A stretch of 32,563 nt of DNA, from assembly GCA_902386135.1 (NCBI GenBank), contig CABMIB010000094.1, positions 1 through 32,563 on the forward strand, read 5' to 3'. Position 1 is the first letter of the stretch. Every line of letters begins with the position of its first letter. Both the position numbers and the translations under genes were made by a program. The notes under the pieces were generated by a model. The model saw only the letters and a program-made list of their open reading frames with translations. It made no database searches and was not told the DNA's origin. Below are positions 8,009-16,560 of this stretch, piece by piece. This DNA comes from an uncultured archaeon. Lineage in GTDB: Archaea > Halobacteriota > Methanosarcinia > Methanosarcinales > Methanoperedenaceae.

Positions 8009-8686
8009 ATGTACATGAATGAGATCAAAAAGCCAGGAATAAAGACCGAGCCATCCCATAAAACCTTAGAGCTTATGCTACCTTCCCGGGCAGGAGAGCT
8101 TGAGGCGCTACTCACGCTCCCTGAACCTCCTGAAGATACTCCTGCAGCGGTTATCTGCCATCCCCATCCGCTCTACGGCGGCTCGATGCATACCAAGGTC
8201 GTGGTCACAGCTTCACATGCGTTCCTTGATCTCGGCATGCCTTCGCTGCGCTTTAACTTCCGCGGGGTGGGGAGGAGCAGCGGAAAATACGATGAAGGAA
8301 GAGGAGAGCATGACGATGTCAGGGCGGCTATAAATTACATGGCAGGAAAGTATAAGAGGCTCGTTGTTGCCGGTCACTCCTTCGGGGCATGGGCTGGCAT
8401 GAAAGCAGGGTGTGAAGATGAGCGCGTACAAATGGTGATCGGGATAGGGACGCCTGTTAATTTCGTGGACATGGATTTTCTCAGGGATTGCCCGAAACCT
8501 AAAGTTTTCATCCACGGCACACTTGATACGCTCATACCTGTAGAAAAAGTGGAAGGGCTTTATTCAGGGCTTCCTGGACCGAAGAAGCTTGTTAAGATCG
8601 AAGGCGCAGACCACTTTTTTACGGGAAAGCTGGATGAACTGGCCGGGGCGGTGCGCGGTTTGACTGAGGAATATTTAATTGCTTAA
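8009..8686 (+). CDS. Alpha/beta hydrolase (COG2945-like)
   Basis: This is a small serine hydrolase of the alpha/beta fold with unknown substrate. Seen: the nucleophile elbow GHSFG with Ser124, an acid Asp173 in HGTLDTLIP and His202 in EGADHFF. The oxyanion-side motif CHPHPLYGGSMHTKVV and the segment RFNFRGVGRSSG are hallmarks of the COG2945 group. It has no signal peptide or lid domain and is 225 residues long. The ATG at 8009 has no clear Shine-Dalgarno site, and a second ATG lies two codons later. It stands alone on its strand. Confidence 0.85.
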   Translation: MYMNEIKKPGIKTEPSHKTLELMLPSRAGELEALLTLPEPPEDTPAAVICHPHPLYGGSMHTKVVVTASHAFLDLGMPSLRFNFRGVGRSSGKYDEGRGEHDDVRAAINYMAGKYKRLVVAGHSFGAWAGMKAGCEDERVQMVIGIGTPVNFVDMDFLRDCPKPKVFIHGTLDTLIPVEKVEGLYSGLPGPKKLVKIEGADHFFTGKLDELAGAVRGLTEEYLIA

Positions 8687-8725
8687 GGTTAGTGTCCATT
8701 GACTTGTTGTGGTAGTTTGTGCATC

Positions 8726-8798
8726 TCACCGCAAAGAGCGCAAAGGGCGCAAAGATTATTGTAGCTACGCTTTGCGCTCTTTGCGTCCTTTGCGGTGA
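8726..8798. repeat. Complete CGCAAAG palindromic repeat (hairpin)
   Basis: The left arm at 8726-8754 has three CGCAAAG heptamers at 9-bp spacing. The right arm at 8770-8798 is its inverted copy, matching 26 of 29 positions with a 15-bp loop. The same element occurs at 32225-32287 and 32434-32504, with a half copy at 411-441. Its place between convergent genes would let it act as a bidirectional terminator, though dispersed mobile-type repeats are often found in such sites anyway. Confidence 0.9.
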
Positions 8799-8851
8799 TT
8801 TAAATTAAATCCGTTTAAGTATGAATCTCAAAAGGTTACTGGATATTAAGC

Positions 8852-9304
8852 TTAGGGCAATCCTTCAAGTTCCAGCAGTCTCTTTTTTAAATCCACCCCT
8901 CCTGAGTATCCACCAATACCGTTCTTAGCCACAACCCTGTGGCAGGGAATAACTATCGGGATGGGATTGCTTGCAAGCGCTCTTCCGACAGCGCGATACG
9001 CTTTGCTTCCTATCCTTTTTGCAAGCCCGGAATATGTAATCGTCTCACCATATTTGATTTTTCTTAACTCGTCCAGCACTTTTTGCGTGAAAGGCGAAAG
9101 CCCTGATATATCCACATCGCATGAGAATTCTTTTATTTCACCACCGAAATACTGCTCAAGTTCAAAGGTGGCTTTGAATGTTTTCTTCTCTTTTAAGCCA
9201 TTTTTGCTTTTGATGAACCTTATAGAGCTCAGCCTGGTGTTATATGTTAACTCCACATAACAACCAAGAGGCTGCGCAAAGATAATGTCGGTATTGCCGG
9301 TCAT
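8852..9304 (-). CDS. ogt: Methylated-DNA--protein-cysteine methyltransferase
   Basis: A suicide DNA-repair protein that transfers the alkyl group from O6-alkylguanine to its own cysteine. Seen: the active-site motif PCHRVV with Cys121, the DNA-binding helix region RAVGRALASNP (residues 106-114), and the C-terminal GGYSGGVDLKKRLLELEG. The 150-residue length fits the short form without an Ada regulatory domain. The ATG at 9304 lies about 30 bp from a TATA-like TTTTATTATA at 9329-9338, so the mRNA would have almost no leader. It is divergent from the gene at 9391. Confidence 0.95.
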   Translation of the reverse strand: MTGNTDIIFAQPLGCYVELTYNTRLSSIRFIKSKNGLKEKKTFKATFELEQYFGGEIKEFSCDVDISGLSPFTQKVLDELRKIKYGETITYSGLAKRIGSKAYRAVGRALASNPIPIVIPCHRVVAKNGIGGYSGGVDLKKRLLELEGLP

Positions 9305-9328
9305 TGCTCAACAATAGGATTCGCAGGT

Positions 9329-9338
9329 ATAATAAAAC
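9329..9338 (-). promoter_or_regulatory. TATA box of ogt
   Basis: TTTTATTATA on the minus strand is centred about 30 bp upstream of the ogt ATG, the spacing expected for a leaderless or nearly leaderless archaeal transcript. Confidence 0.5.
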
Positions 9339-9390
9339 TTGGTGGCTTCAACCAAAACATTTATCAGATTTGGTAACAAATGTAGTATGG

Positions 9391-9960
9391 ATGTCTCAAT
9401 TTTATAGTATTATTACAGAAATGCTGGCTCACCAGCAGATGTCGATAAGCAGGATTGCGAGGGAACTGAAAAAAAGCGGTTATGACCAGCACAGACTGAT
9501 ACTTACGGGCTACCTTCGCGCGCTGTATGACACAGGATTCCTTGAGGAAATAGATATTCCCCCCTCAAAAGTGTATACCCTGAAAGCCGGCCTGAAAAAA
9601 GATATATACGGTATCGTAAAAGAGCACCTGGAAGACATCGATGCCTCAGAGCGGCTGGAAGTTGCGGTCTATATCCTTACATCCCTTTTCCACAGGCCAT
9701 GCTTCAAATACGAGCTCGAGCTGCTCGGAATAGAGGCGCAAAAGACCAGGAACGTAAAGGAGTCCAGGGACTCGCGCCTCAAAGAGCACAGGGCTGCTGT
9801 GACGCGGATTAGAATACCGCAAGATGACCCTGCATTTGAGTTAAGCGGGGATGCCGGTCATGTACTGGCACAGGGGAACGAGGTGCTGATAGAAATCATA
9901 AATGAATTAATCGACCTTGACGGGTTAAAGGCAAAGTACCAGCAGACTAAACTTGCCTGA
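9391..9960 (+). CDS. Uncharacterised winged-helix-like protein
   Basis: I do not recognise a named family. The first 75 residues look like a helix-turn-helix or winged-helix domain: SISRIARELKKSGYDQHRLILTGYLRA is a plausible recognition unit, followed by a short beta hairpin (IDIPPSKVYTL). The rest is mainly helical, with a basic segment near residues 110-130 (RNVKESRDSRLKEHRAAVTRIRI). No cysteine cluster or membrane segment is seen. I chose ATG 9391 because the frame extends upstream only from a TTG overlapping ogt, and an AT-rich box near 9355-9366 would place transcription start close to this ATG. It is divergent from ogt and could be a regulator; DNA binding is inferred from fold only. 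Confidence 0.65.
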   Translation: MSQFYSIITEMLAHQQMSISRIARELKKSGYDQHRLILTGYLRALYDTGFLEEIDIPPSKVYTLKAGLKKDIYGIVKEHLEDIDASERLEVAVYILTSLFHRPCFKYELELLGIEAQKTRNVKESRDSRLKEHRAAVTRIRIPQDDPAFELSGDAGHVLAQGNEVLIEIINELIDLDGLKAKYQQTKLA

Positions 9961-10023
9961 ATTTAAGTATCCGCGGAACTTTTCTTTTTTTAATGGCATT
10001 TTCAGGCAAGACATTATAAAATA

Positions 10024-10031
10024 TTTATATA
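10024..10031 (+). promoter_or_regulatory. TATA box before the signalling island
   Basis: TTTATATA within an AT-rich run is the strongest core promoter before the sensor kinase at 10100. A second possible box, TTATTATACT, lies at about 10055-10064. Either would give a leader of 15-50 nt. Confidence 0.4.
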
Positions 10032-10099
10032 TGAAAGTTATTTAAAGATGAATTTATTATTATACTCATAATGATGTAAATGCGCCCTTATGACATATC

Positions 10100-13000
10100 T
10101 TGAACAGGGGATGTGATATAATAGCAGAAACACGGATACTGGTCGTTGAAGATGAAGCTATTGTTGCCGAAGATATAAGAAGAACCTTAAAAAATATGGG
10201 ATACAATGTCCCATCAACAGCTTCTTCCGGAGAGGAGGCTATCAAAAAAGTAGAAGAAATCAATCCGGATTTAGTGTTGATGGATATTGTACTGCAGGGC
10301 AAAATGGATGGGGTTGAGACTGCAAGGCAAATAACATCCAGCTTTAATACTCCTGTTATATATCTTACTGCCCATTCGGATAAAAGAACTCTTGAGAGAG
10401 CGAAAATAACAGACCCGTTCGGGTATATAATCAAACCTTTCAAAGAAAAAGAACTGAAAATGGCTATAGAGATAGCTCTCTTTAAATACGGGACTGAGAA
10501 AGTATTGCGCCAATCGGAAGAGCGCTATAGAAATCTGGTTGATAATGCGAAGGATGTCATCTTTACTCTTTCTATAGATGGAACTATTACATCCCTTAAC
10601 CCCTCGTTTGAGACTACTACAGGCTGGTCACGCTCTGATTGGCTTGGAAAAACCTTTCCAGGCATCATTCATCCGGACGATTTATCCTTCGCCATGGAGA
10701 TATTCCAGCATGTACTGCTTGGGGAAGTATCGCCCTCCAGCTTTGAGCTGCGTGTTCTCTCAAAGTCTGGAGTTTTTGTAACGATGGATTTCGTAGTGAC
10801 GCCCCAGGTTCTGGATGGAAAAGTGGTCAAAGTCCTGGGGATTTGCCGTGATATCACGGAGCGCAAACGGGCTGAAGAGGCACTAAAGATATCCGAGGAA
10901 AAGTACCGCACATTAATAGAGAATATTCAGGATGGCGTCTTTATTATCCAGGACGCCAGGATTCAATTTGCTAATGAAGCATTTGCCAGAATAGCTGGCT
11001 ACACTGTAGAAGAAATCACTGGAAAGGATTTTCAGGAGCTTATAGCACCTGAGGATTTGGAAATGGTTACAGATCGCTATCGTCGAAGACAAGCGGGTGA
11101 CGAAGTTCCAAAGGAATATGAATTCCGCATGCTGCATAAGGATGGGAAAAAAATCATTGTCAATATGAATGTCGGGCTCATCAATTATCATGGCAGAACA
11201 GCCAGCATGGGAACTGTAAAGGATATCACCGAGAGCAAGCGGGCTGAGGACAAGATGCGTTTTCAAAGTCAGATTATCGAAATCATGGCAGAGGGAGTTA
11301 TTCTCATTCGAGCAAGCGACGGCATTATTGTCTATGCTAATCCCACATTTGAGCAGATGTTCGGTTACAAACCGGGAGAATTGGTTGGCATGGATGTATC
11401 GGTTATCAATGCTCCCACCGAGAAAAAACCTGAAGATGTGGCGGCAGAAATCAAGGAAGTTCTGAATAAAAACGGTGAATGGAAAGGAGAAGTATATAAT
11501 ATCAGGAAAGACGGCACAAAATTATGGTGCCATGCAAATGTTTCGACTTTTGAACATCCTGAGTATGGAAATGTATGGATATCAGTCCATGAAGATATTA
11601 CAGAAAACAAACAGGCTGAAGAAGCACTACGAGAAAGCGAAGACCGCTACCGTCGTCTTGTGGATTTCTCCACCTTTGGAATCGCTATCCACTGCGATCG
11701 TAAAATTGTGTATGCGAACCCGGCAGCATTGAAAATTTTCGGTGCAACAAAACCTGAAGAACTCATTGGAAAATCGATACTTCAACTTATACACCCTGAC
11801 TATCACAAAATCGTCAAAGAACGAATCGGTAAACAAAAACATGGGGAAACAGCACATCTCATGGAAGAAAAGTTCCTCAGGCTTGATGGCACTTCTGTCG
11901 ATGTGGAAATAGTATCAATTCCTTTTACCTATATGGGCAAACAGGCGATGTATGGAATTTTTCAGGAAATCACCGAGCGCAAGAGAGCTGAGGAGGAGAT
12001 CCAGAGAAGGGCTCAGATACAGGCGTCACTCAATAAATTGCTCCAGATTTCTTTAGAAAATATTTCACTTGAGGAAATACTGAAAAAGGTTATTGACCAC
12101 CTGACTTCTATTCCCTGGCTTGCACTGGAATCCGCGGGAGGTATCTGGATGGCAGATGATGACTCAGATGTGCTGGTATTGAAAGCACAAAGGGGATTGC
12201 CGGATTCATTGCAGACCATATGCGCCCGGGTTCCGTTTGGCAGGTGTATTTGTGGTCAGGCGGCATCATCCGGCAAAATAGAGTTTGCTAATAATATAGA
12301 TGAACACCATGAGAATATATACCAGGGGATAACCCCTCATGGTCATTACTGTGTTCCACTTATATCTTCAGGCAGAGCAATCGGGATAATCAATCTGTAC
12401 CTGAAAGAGGGACATCGCCGGGATGAAAAAGAAGAGGATTTCCTCCATGCGATAGCCGATGTGCTTGTAGGAATGATCCAGCGCAAGCAGGTAGAAGAGG
12501 CTCTAAAACGCTCAAGTGAATTCTCCAGTACGGTACTTGACAGCATGAATGATGCCCTTTGCATCATTGATGCTAATAAACTCAGTATAGTGGGAGCTAA
12601 CAGTGTTTTCTTAAGTGAAATAGGGCTGAGTGAAGAAGATGTTATTGGTAGAACCTGTTACGAGACAACTCATCACAGACCGGATCCATGTAAACCCCCG
12701 AATGATGTCTGCCCTCTACTTGAAACAGTAAAAACAGGAAAGCACTCCTTAGTAGAGCATTTGCATTGCGGAAAGGATGGTAAAAAGATATATGTAGAGG
12801 TCTCTACGTCGCCTATACTGGATGAAAAGGGAAGGATAACACGGGTTGTTCATGTATCCAGGGATATCACCGAACGCAAGCTGGCGGAGGAGCGTCTTAA
12901 ACAGGCAAATATAGAGCTTAAAAAAGCCGATGAACTTAAAACACAATTTTTAAGTGTAGTTTCCCACGAACTGCGGACTCCTATTACGCCCATGAATGCC

Positions 13001-13675
13001 CAGCTTCAAATGATCCTTGCAGGGTACTTCGGGGATGTTACGGAGAATCAAAAGAAGAGCCTTGAGATGATCCGAAGGAACACAACACGGCTTGACAGGT
13101 TAATCGGTGACGTTCTTGATATCTCCAAACTGGAAGCCGGGGTTATGAAATTCGACATGGCTGGGGCAAATCTTAACGAGATAGTGGAAAATGCAGTTGA
13201 GACCATGAAAATCCAGGCATGGGATAAGAACCTGAAGCTTACATTAAAAGAAGAAAAGGTTCCAGAGATAACAATCGATAAGGACAGGATTACCCAGGTT
13301 ATTATAAACCTGATAAATAATGCGATCAAATTTACAGACACGGGAGGAGCAATAGACGTTGAATTATCAGGCAACACCGATTATGCACTTGTTAAAGTCA
13401 AAGATAACGGGATTGGCATCAAAAAAGAGGATCAAGGCAGGTTATTTACGCCATTCCAGCAGGTGGACTCAAGCTATGCACGAAAATATGAGGGATCAGG
13501 ACTTGGACTTGCAATATGCAAGAGAATAGTTACACACCATGGTGGGAAAATCTGGATAGAAAGTGAGCCTGGAAAGGGATCGACGTTCCAGTTTACAATT
13601 CCATATAATTATAAAATCAAAGAAGGGATTATCGAATCAAATCTGTTCGGGAAAGTTTTAGAGAAGGAGGCATAA
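10100..13675 (+). CDS. Receiver-first multi-PAS/GAF hybrid sensor histidine kinase
   Basis: This is a large soluble signal-transduction kinase with no membrane segment. Domain order: receiver 12-125 (phospho-Asp62, Thr90, Lys112), PAS 137-257, PAS 265-383, PAS 388-508, PAS 514-633, GAF about 645-795, PAS 805-928, HisKA with His956 in SHELRTP, and HATPase 1055-1170 with NAIKFTDTGG, DNGIGI and GSGLGLAI. The GAF has C716xC718 plus HGHYC (747-751), and the last PAS has Cys853, 864, 871 and 890, suggesting metal or redox sensing. The frame opens at TTG 10100. AGGGG at 10106-10110 precedes non-standard ATA codons rather than this TTG, so the exact start is uncertain by a few residues. A stand-alone receiver follows in the same operon. 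The stimulus is unknown. Confidence 0.9.
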   Translation: MNRGCDIIAETRILVVEDEAIVAEDIRRTLKNMGYNVPSTASSGEEAIKKVEEINPDLVLMDIVLQGKMDGVETARQITSSFNTPVIYLTAHSDKRTLERAKITDPFGYIIKPFKEKELKMAIEIALFKYGTEKVLRQSEERYRNLVDNAKDVIFTLSIDGTITSLNPSFETTTGWSRSDWLGKTFPGIIHPDDLSFAMEIFQHVLLGEVSPSSFELRVLSKSGVFVTMDFVVTPQVLDGKVVKVLGICRDITERKRAEEALKISEEKYRTLIENIQDGVFIIQDARIQFANEAFARIAGYTVEEITGKDFQELIAPEDLEMVTDRYRRRQAGDEVPKEYEFRMLHKDGKKIIVNMNVGLINYHGRTASMGTVKDITESKRAEDKMRFQSQIIEIMAEGVILIRASDGIIVYANPTFEQMFGYKPGELVGMDVSVINAPTEKKPEDVAAEIKEVLNKNGEWKGEVYNIRKDGTKLWCHANVSTFEHPEYGNVWISVHEDITENKQAEEALRESEDRYRRLVDFSTFGIAIHCDRKIVYANPAALKIFGATKPEELIGKSILQLIHPDYHKIVKERIGKQKHGETAHLMEEKFLRLDGTSVDVEIVSIPFTYMGKQAMYGIFQEITERKRAEEEIQRRAQIQASLNKLLQISLENISLEEILKKVIDHLTSIPWLALESAGGIWMADDDSDVLVLKAQRGLPDSLQTICARVPFGRCICGQAASSGKIEFANNIDEHHENIYQGITPHGHYCVPLISSGRAIGIINLYLKEGHRRDEKEEDFLHAIADVLVGMIQRKQVEEALKRSSEFSSTVLDSMNDALCIIDANKLSIVGANSVFLSEIGLSEEDVIGRTCYETTHHRPDPCKPPNDVCPLLETVKTGKHSLVEHLHCGKDGKKIYVEVSTSPILDEKGRITRVVHVSRDITERKLAEERLKQANIELKKADELKTQFLSVVSHELRTPITPMNAQLQMILAGYFGDVTENQKKSLEMIRRNTTRLDRLIGDVLDISKLEAGVMKFDMAGANLNEIVENAVETMKIQAWDKNLKLTLKEEKVPEITIDKDRITQVIINLINNAIKFTDTGGAIDVELSGNTDYALVKVKDNGIGIKKEDQGRLFTPFQQVDSSYARKYEGSGLGLAICKRIVTHHGGKIWIESEPGKGSTFQFTIPYNYKIKEGIIESNLFGKVLEKEA

Positions 13676-13679
13676 AAAT

Positions 13680-14045
13680 ATGTCAAAAGTAATGATAGTG
13701 GATGACAACAGGGATATTGCAGAGACATTAAAAACCATAATGGAAATAGAAAAGCATGAGACTGAGATAGCATACAATGGAGAAGAGTTCCTGAGCAAAG
13801 TTGAGAAAGCGAATCCGGACCTTGTATTGCTTGATGTAATGATGCCGGGTCTGAAAACAAAAGAAATCCTTACCAGGTTAAAAGAAAAAGGACTGGGTGA
13901 CCTTAAAATAATTCTTGTTACGGTTGTCCGTTTTTCAGATGAAGAGAGGAAATTTCTGGTGGAACAATTCAAGATCAGGGACTATATAACCAAGCCGTTC
14001 GATATGCCGGACCTCGTAAACAGGGTAAGGAAGGCACTTCAATAG
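13680..14045 (+). CDS. Stand-alone response regulator receiver
   Basis: A single CheY-like receiver of 121 residues with no output domain. Seen: the acidic pair Asp8/Asp9, phospho-acceptor Asp52 in LLDVMMPG, Thr81 and Lys105 in ITKPFD. AGGAGG inside the final codons of the kinase gene lies an ideal distance before the ATG, so translation is tightly coupled. It is the probable phosphotransfer partner of the kinase at 10100; this is inferred from adjacency. Confidence 0.92.
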   Translation: MSKVMIVDDNRDIAETLKTIMEIEKHETEIAYNGEEFLSKVEKANPDLVLLDVMMPGLKTKEILTRLKEKGLGDLKIILVTVVRFSDEERKFLVEQFKIRDYITKPFDMPDLVNRVRKALQ

Positions 14046-14087
14046 GAGGTGCGCTCATCAAAATGAGAATAGGGAAGTGGTAAAAAT

Positions 14088-14705
14088 ATGAAAGAAGGTT
14101 ATGAGGTAGTCGCTGTAAACTACTGGAAATCGGTAAACAATGAGTTTAGAAGGATAACGCTGGACTTCTGGAATACCCTGTTGTTGATACATGACTCACT
14201 GGAATTCAGGGAAATTGCAAGTTTCCTTAACAAATTCCCTTATCCCGGGAAAATACTGTACATCTCATTAACTAAAACTAACGATGCCATAAAGCCTCAT
14301 TTTAAAAACATGAAGTCTAAAATTTTCGTTGTTGATTGCGTTTCCAGCCAGGTATTTGAAAAAAAAGGGTCACAGGATTGCCTGTTTGAACCTGCACCAT
14401 CAAGCTTGAATGAAATGGTCGAATTACTCGAAAAATATTCAAAGCAGATACAACCGGATATCATTGTACTGGACTCCTTATCGCAGTTCATCGACCTCTC
14501 GTCAATATCCACTTCGAAGGGAAGGGAGCTGTACTCATTCCTGGATTATTTAAAAAGCAGGTACTCTAAAACTTCTTACAGGTTCATTATACTCTATGAT
14601 AATACCCTCTCAAAAGAACTGGCAAACTTACCCTCGACCGGTGTGGATGTAATTTTGAAATACGAGGTAATAACAGGCAGGATCGACTGGAAAGATAATT
14701 TGTAA
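14088..14705 (+). CDS. RecA/KaiC-fold-like protein without P-loop (possible MEDS-type sensor)
   Basis: I do not recognise a firm family. The pattern follows a KaiC/RAD55-like core: a strand NTLLLIHDS where a Walker A loop would lie, then GKILYISLT, and a Walker B-like strand PDIIVLDSLSQFID at about residues 124-137. The P-loop GxxxxGK(T/S) is absent, and the sequence around residues 32-50 (LLIHDSLEFREIASFLNKF) resembles the degenerate N-terminus of MEDS sensory domains. It is therefore probably not an ATPase but a sensory or scaffold module. There are no membrane segments. It sits between two kinase systems on the same strand, 42 bp after the receiver gene. A six-codon ATG frame at 14063 ends just before its start and may be chance. 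Confidence 0.55.
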   Translation: MKEGYEVVAVNYWKSVNNEFRRITLDFWNTLLLIHDSLEFREIASFLNKFPYPGKILYISLTKTNDAIKPHFKNMKSKIFVVDCVSSQVFEKKGSQDCLFEPAPSSLNEMVELLEKYSKQIQPDIIVLDSLSQFIDLSSISTSKGRELYSFLDYLKSRYSKTSYRFIILYDNTLSKELANLPSTGVDVILKYEVITGRIDWKDNL

Positions 14706-14754
14706 TTATGCAGGATAAATCTGTAGTTCATAATTGAAAATTGGACGATGAAAA

Positions 14755-16560
14755 ATGAGTAAAATAAACCACACTTTAAAGATGCTGGTAACCATTGTAT
14801 CGGTATTCCTTATAGGATATTTCCTTGAATCATACAGGGCGGTTTCCCCCACGGTTGGCGATTTCTTTGAAATTTCAACAGAGCTTTTACCTTTTGTCCT
14901 GTCTTTTTCTATCTTTGTGATGACGTGGCACGCATATACAGCCAGGAATATGGATAACAACTCTCTCTTCCTTGGTGCGAGCCTGCTCGTTATCGGTGTT
15001 TTTGATATGTACCATATGCTATCTTATCCATTTATGCCGGACTTCATTACGCATAACACCCCGCAAAAAGCAGCCCTTTTCTGGAACGCGGCCCGGCTGA
15101 TATCCACCATGTTGTTCCTCGCAAGTGTATTTATCTATAAGGATTCATTCCCGCACTGGATAAACAAATCTGTCCTGTTAGTCTCTGTAAATGTTTTCAA
15201 TGTGGTTTTACTGAACATAATGCTGCTGTACTCTGACCACCTGCCTAAAATGTATTACCCCGATGGCAGCTTTTCTGCCATATGGATTTCCCTTATATCT
15301 TTAACTTCAATAATTATTCTGTATGCAAGCTACCTGTACTCAAGAAGATTCCGGGAAACCGGTCAGAAGAGCAACATTTGTTTGATATACGGGTTCATTA
15401 TCATAGCTTTCAGTAACCTGGTTTACTTCTATTATGATTATTCGGCACACTTACTTCTTGCCGCAGGTTACTTCTTCATATACCTTGCCCTGTTCAAGTC
15501 ATCGGTAGAACAGCCTTATGAAAAACAGGTCGTAACAGAGAAAGAACTTCGCTGTGAGACTGAGGAAAAGTACCGCAGTTTATTTGAAAATGCTTCAGAT
15601 GCTGTCATAATGGTAGACCTTGAAGATAATGTTACCTCCTGGAATATAAGCGCAGAGCGAATGTTCGGATGGACCGCAGAGGAAGCTATCGGGAAAAAGA
15701 ATACACAACTGATAGTACCCGGCGACCTTGTGCAGGATAAAGACCTGTTTATTTACCAGGCAAGATCCGGCAAATCCGTAAGCGGGATAGAGACCGTACG
15801 CATCCAGAAGGACGGTACCAGATTAGAAGTAAGCCTGACCATCTCACCTATGCGCGATGCGAACCAGAATGTTATCGGTTTTTCAAGTATAATCAGGGAT
15901 ATATCAGAGCGAAAGCGGACAGAGGACCAGATCAAGCAATCCCTTAAAGAAAAAGAAATACTCCTGCGCGAAGTCCATCACAGGGTCAAAAATAATATGC
16001 AGATCATCTCAAGTCTTCTCAGGCTCCAGTCAGGATACATCAAGGAAGAAAAGTATCTCGAAATGTTCAGGGAGAGCCAGAACAGGATAATGTCCATGTC
16101 CCTTATCCATGAGAAGATCTATCAGTCGAATGACTTTTCACGGATTGATTTTAAGGATTATGTCACCGATATGGTAGAAGGGTTATTCCAGGCATATGGA
16201 TTCGATGACGGGAGGATTGCACTGGATATCGATGCCGAAGATGCCCCGCTTGACATCGATTCTGCCATCCCGTGCGGATTGATAATCAATGAGCTTGTTA
16301 CTAATTCTTTGAAACATGCATTTCCCGGAGGCAGGGGAGGGGAAATTAAAATAGCCCTTCACAGGACCAGCGGAGCTGAAATCGAGCTTATAGTTGGCGA
16401 TAACGGTATCGGTTTCCCCGGGGATAAGGATTTCCTAAAAACAGAATCGCTGGGTTTGCAACTGGTTACTCTACTGGTAAATACCCAGCTTGAAGGTGAA
16501 ATTAATCTTGATCGAAGCAAAGGAACTGAGTTTAAAATTAAATTTAAAGGAGCGAAATAA
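14755..16560 (+). CDS. Membrane sensor histidine kinase (MASE3-PAS-HisKA_2-HATPase)
   Basis: Residues 1-250 hold about eight membrane helices in the MASE3 pattern, with GVFDMYHMLSYPFMPDFI at about 81-98 and FWNAARLIS at 109-117 being diagnostic. A PAS domain follows (about 268-390, ending RDISERKR). Then comes an HWE/HisKA_2-type dimerisation domain with the phospho-acceptor in REVHHRVKNN (His408 or His409) and an HATPase with NELVTNSLKHAFPGG, DNGIGFP and LGLQLV. HisKA_2 kinases usually pair with receivers lacking DNA-binding domains. The next gene, a receiver-PAS protein, overlaps it by one base (TAATG), so the two are very likely partners. The ligand of the membrane domain is unknown. Confidence 0.93.
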   Translation: MSKINHTLKMLVTIVSVFLIGYFLESYRAVSPTVGDFFEISTELLPFVLSFSIFVMTWHAYTARNMDNNSLFLGASLLVIGVFDMYHMLSYPFMPDFITHNTPQKAALFWNAARLISTMLFLASVFIYKDSFPHWINKSVLLVSVNVFNVVLLNIMLLYSDHLPKMYYPDGSFSAIWISLISLTSIIILYASYLYSRRFRETGQKSNICLIYGFIIIAFSNLVYFYYDYSAHLLLAAGYFFIYLALFKSSVEQPYEKQVVTEKELRCETEEKYRSLFENASDAVIMVDLEDNVTSWNISAERMFGWTAEEAIGKKNTQLIVPGDLVQDKDLFIYQARSGKSVSGIETVRIQKDGTRLEVSLTISPMRDANQNVIGFSSIIRDISERKRTEDQIKQSLKEKEILLREVHHRVKNNMQIISSLLRLQSGYIKEEKYLEMFRESQNRIMSMSLIHEKIYQSNDFSRIDFKDYVTDMVEGLFQAYGFDDGRIALDIDAEDAPLDIDSAIPCGLIINELVTNSLKHAFPGGRGGEIKIALHRTSGAEIELIVGDNGIGFPGDKDFLKTESLGLQLVTLLVNTQLEGEINLDRSKGTEFKIKFKGAK

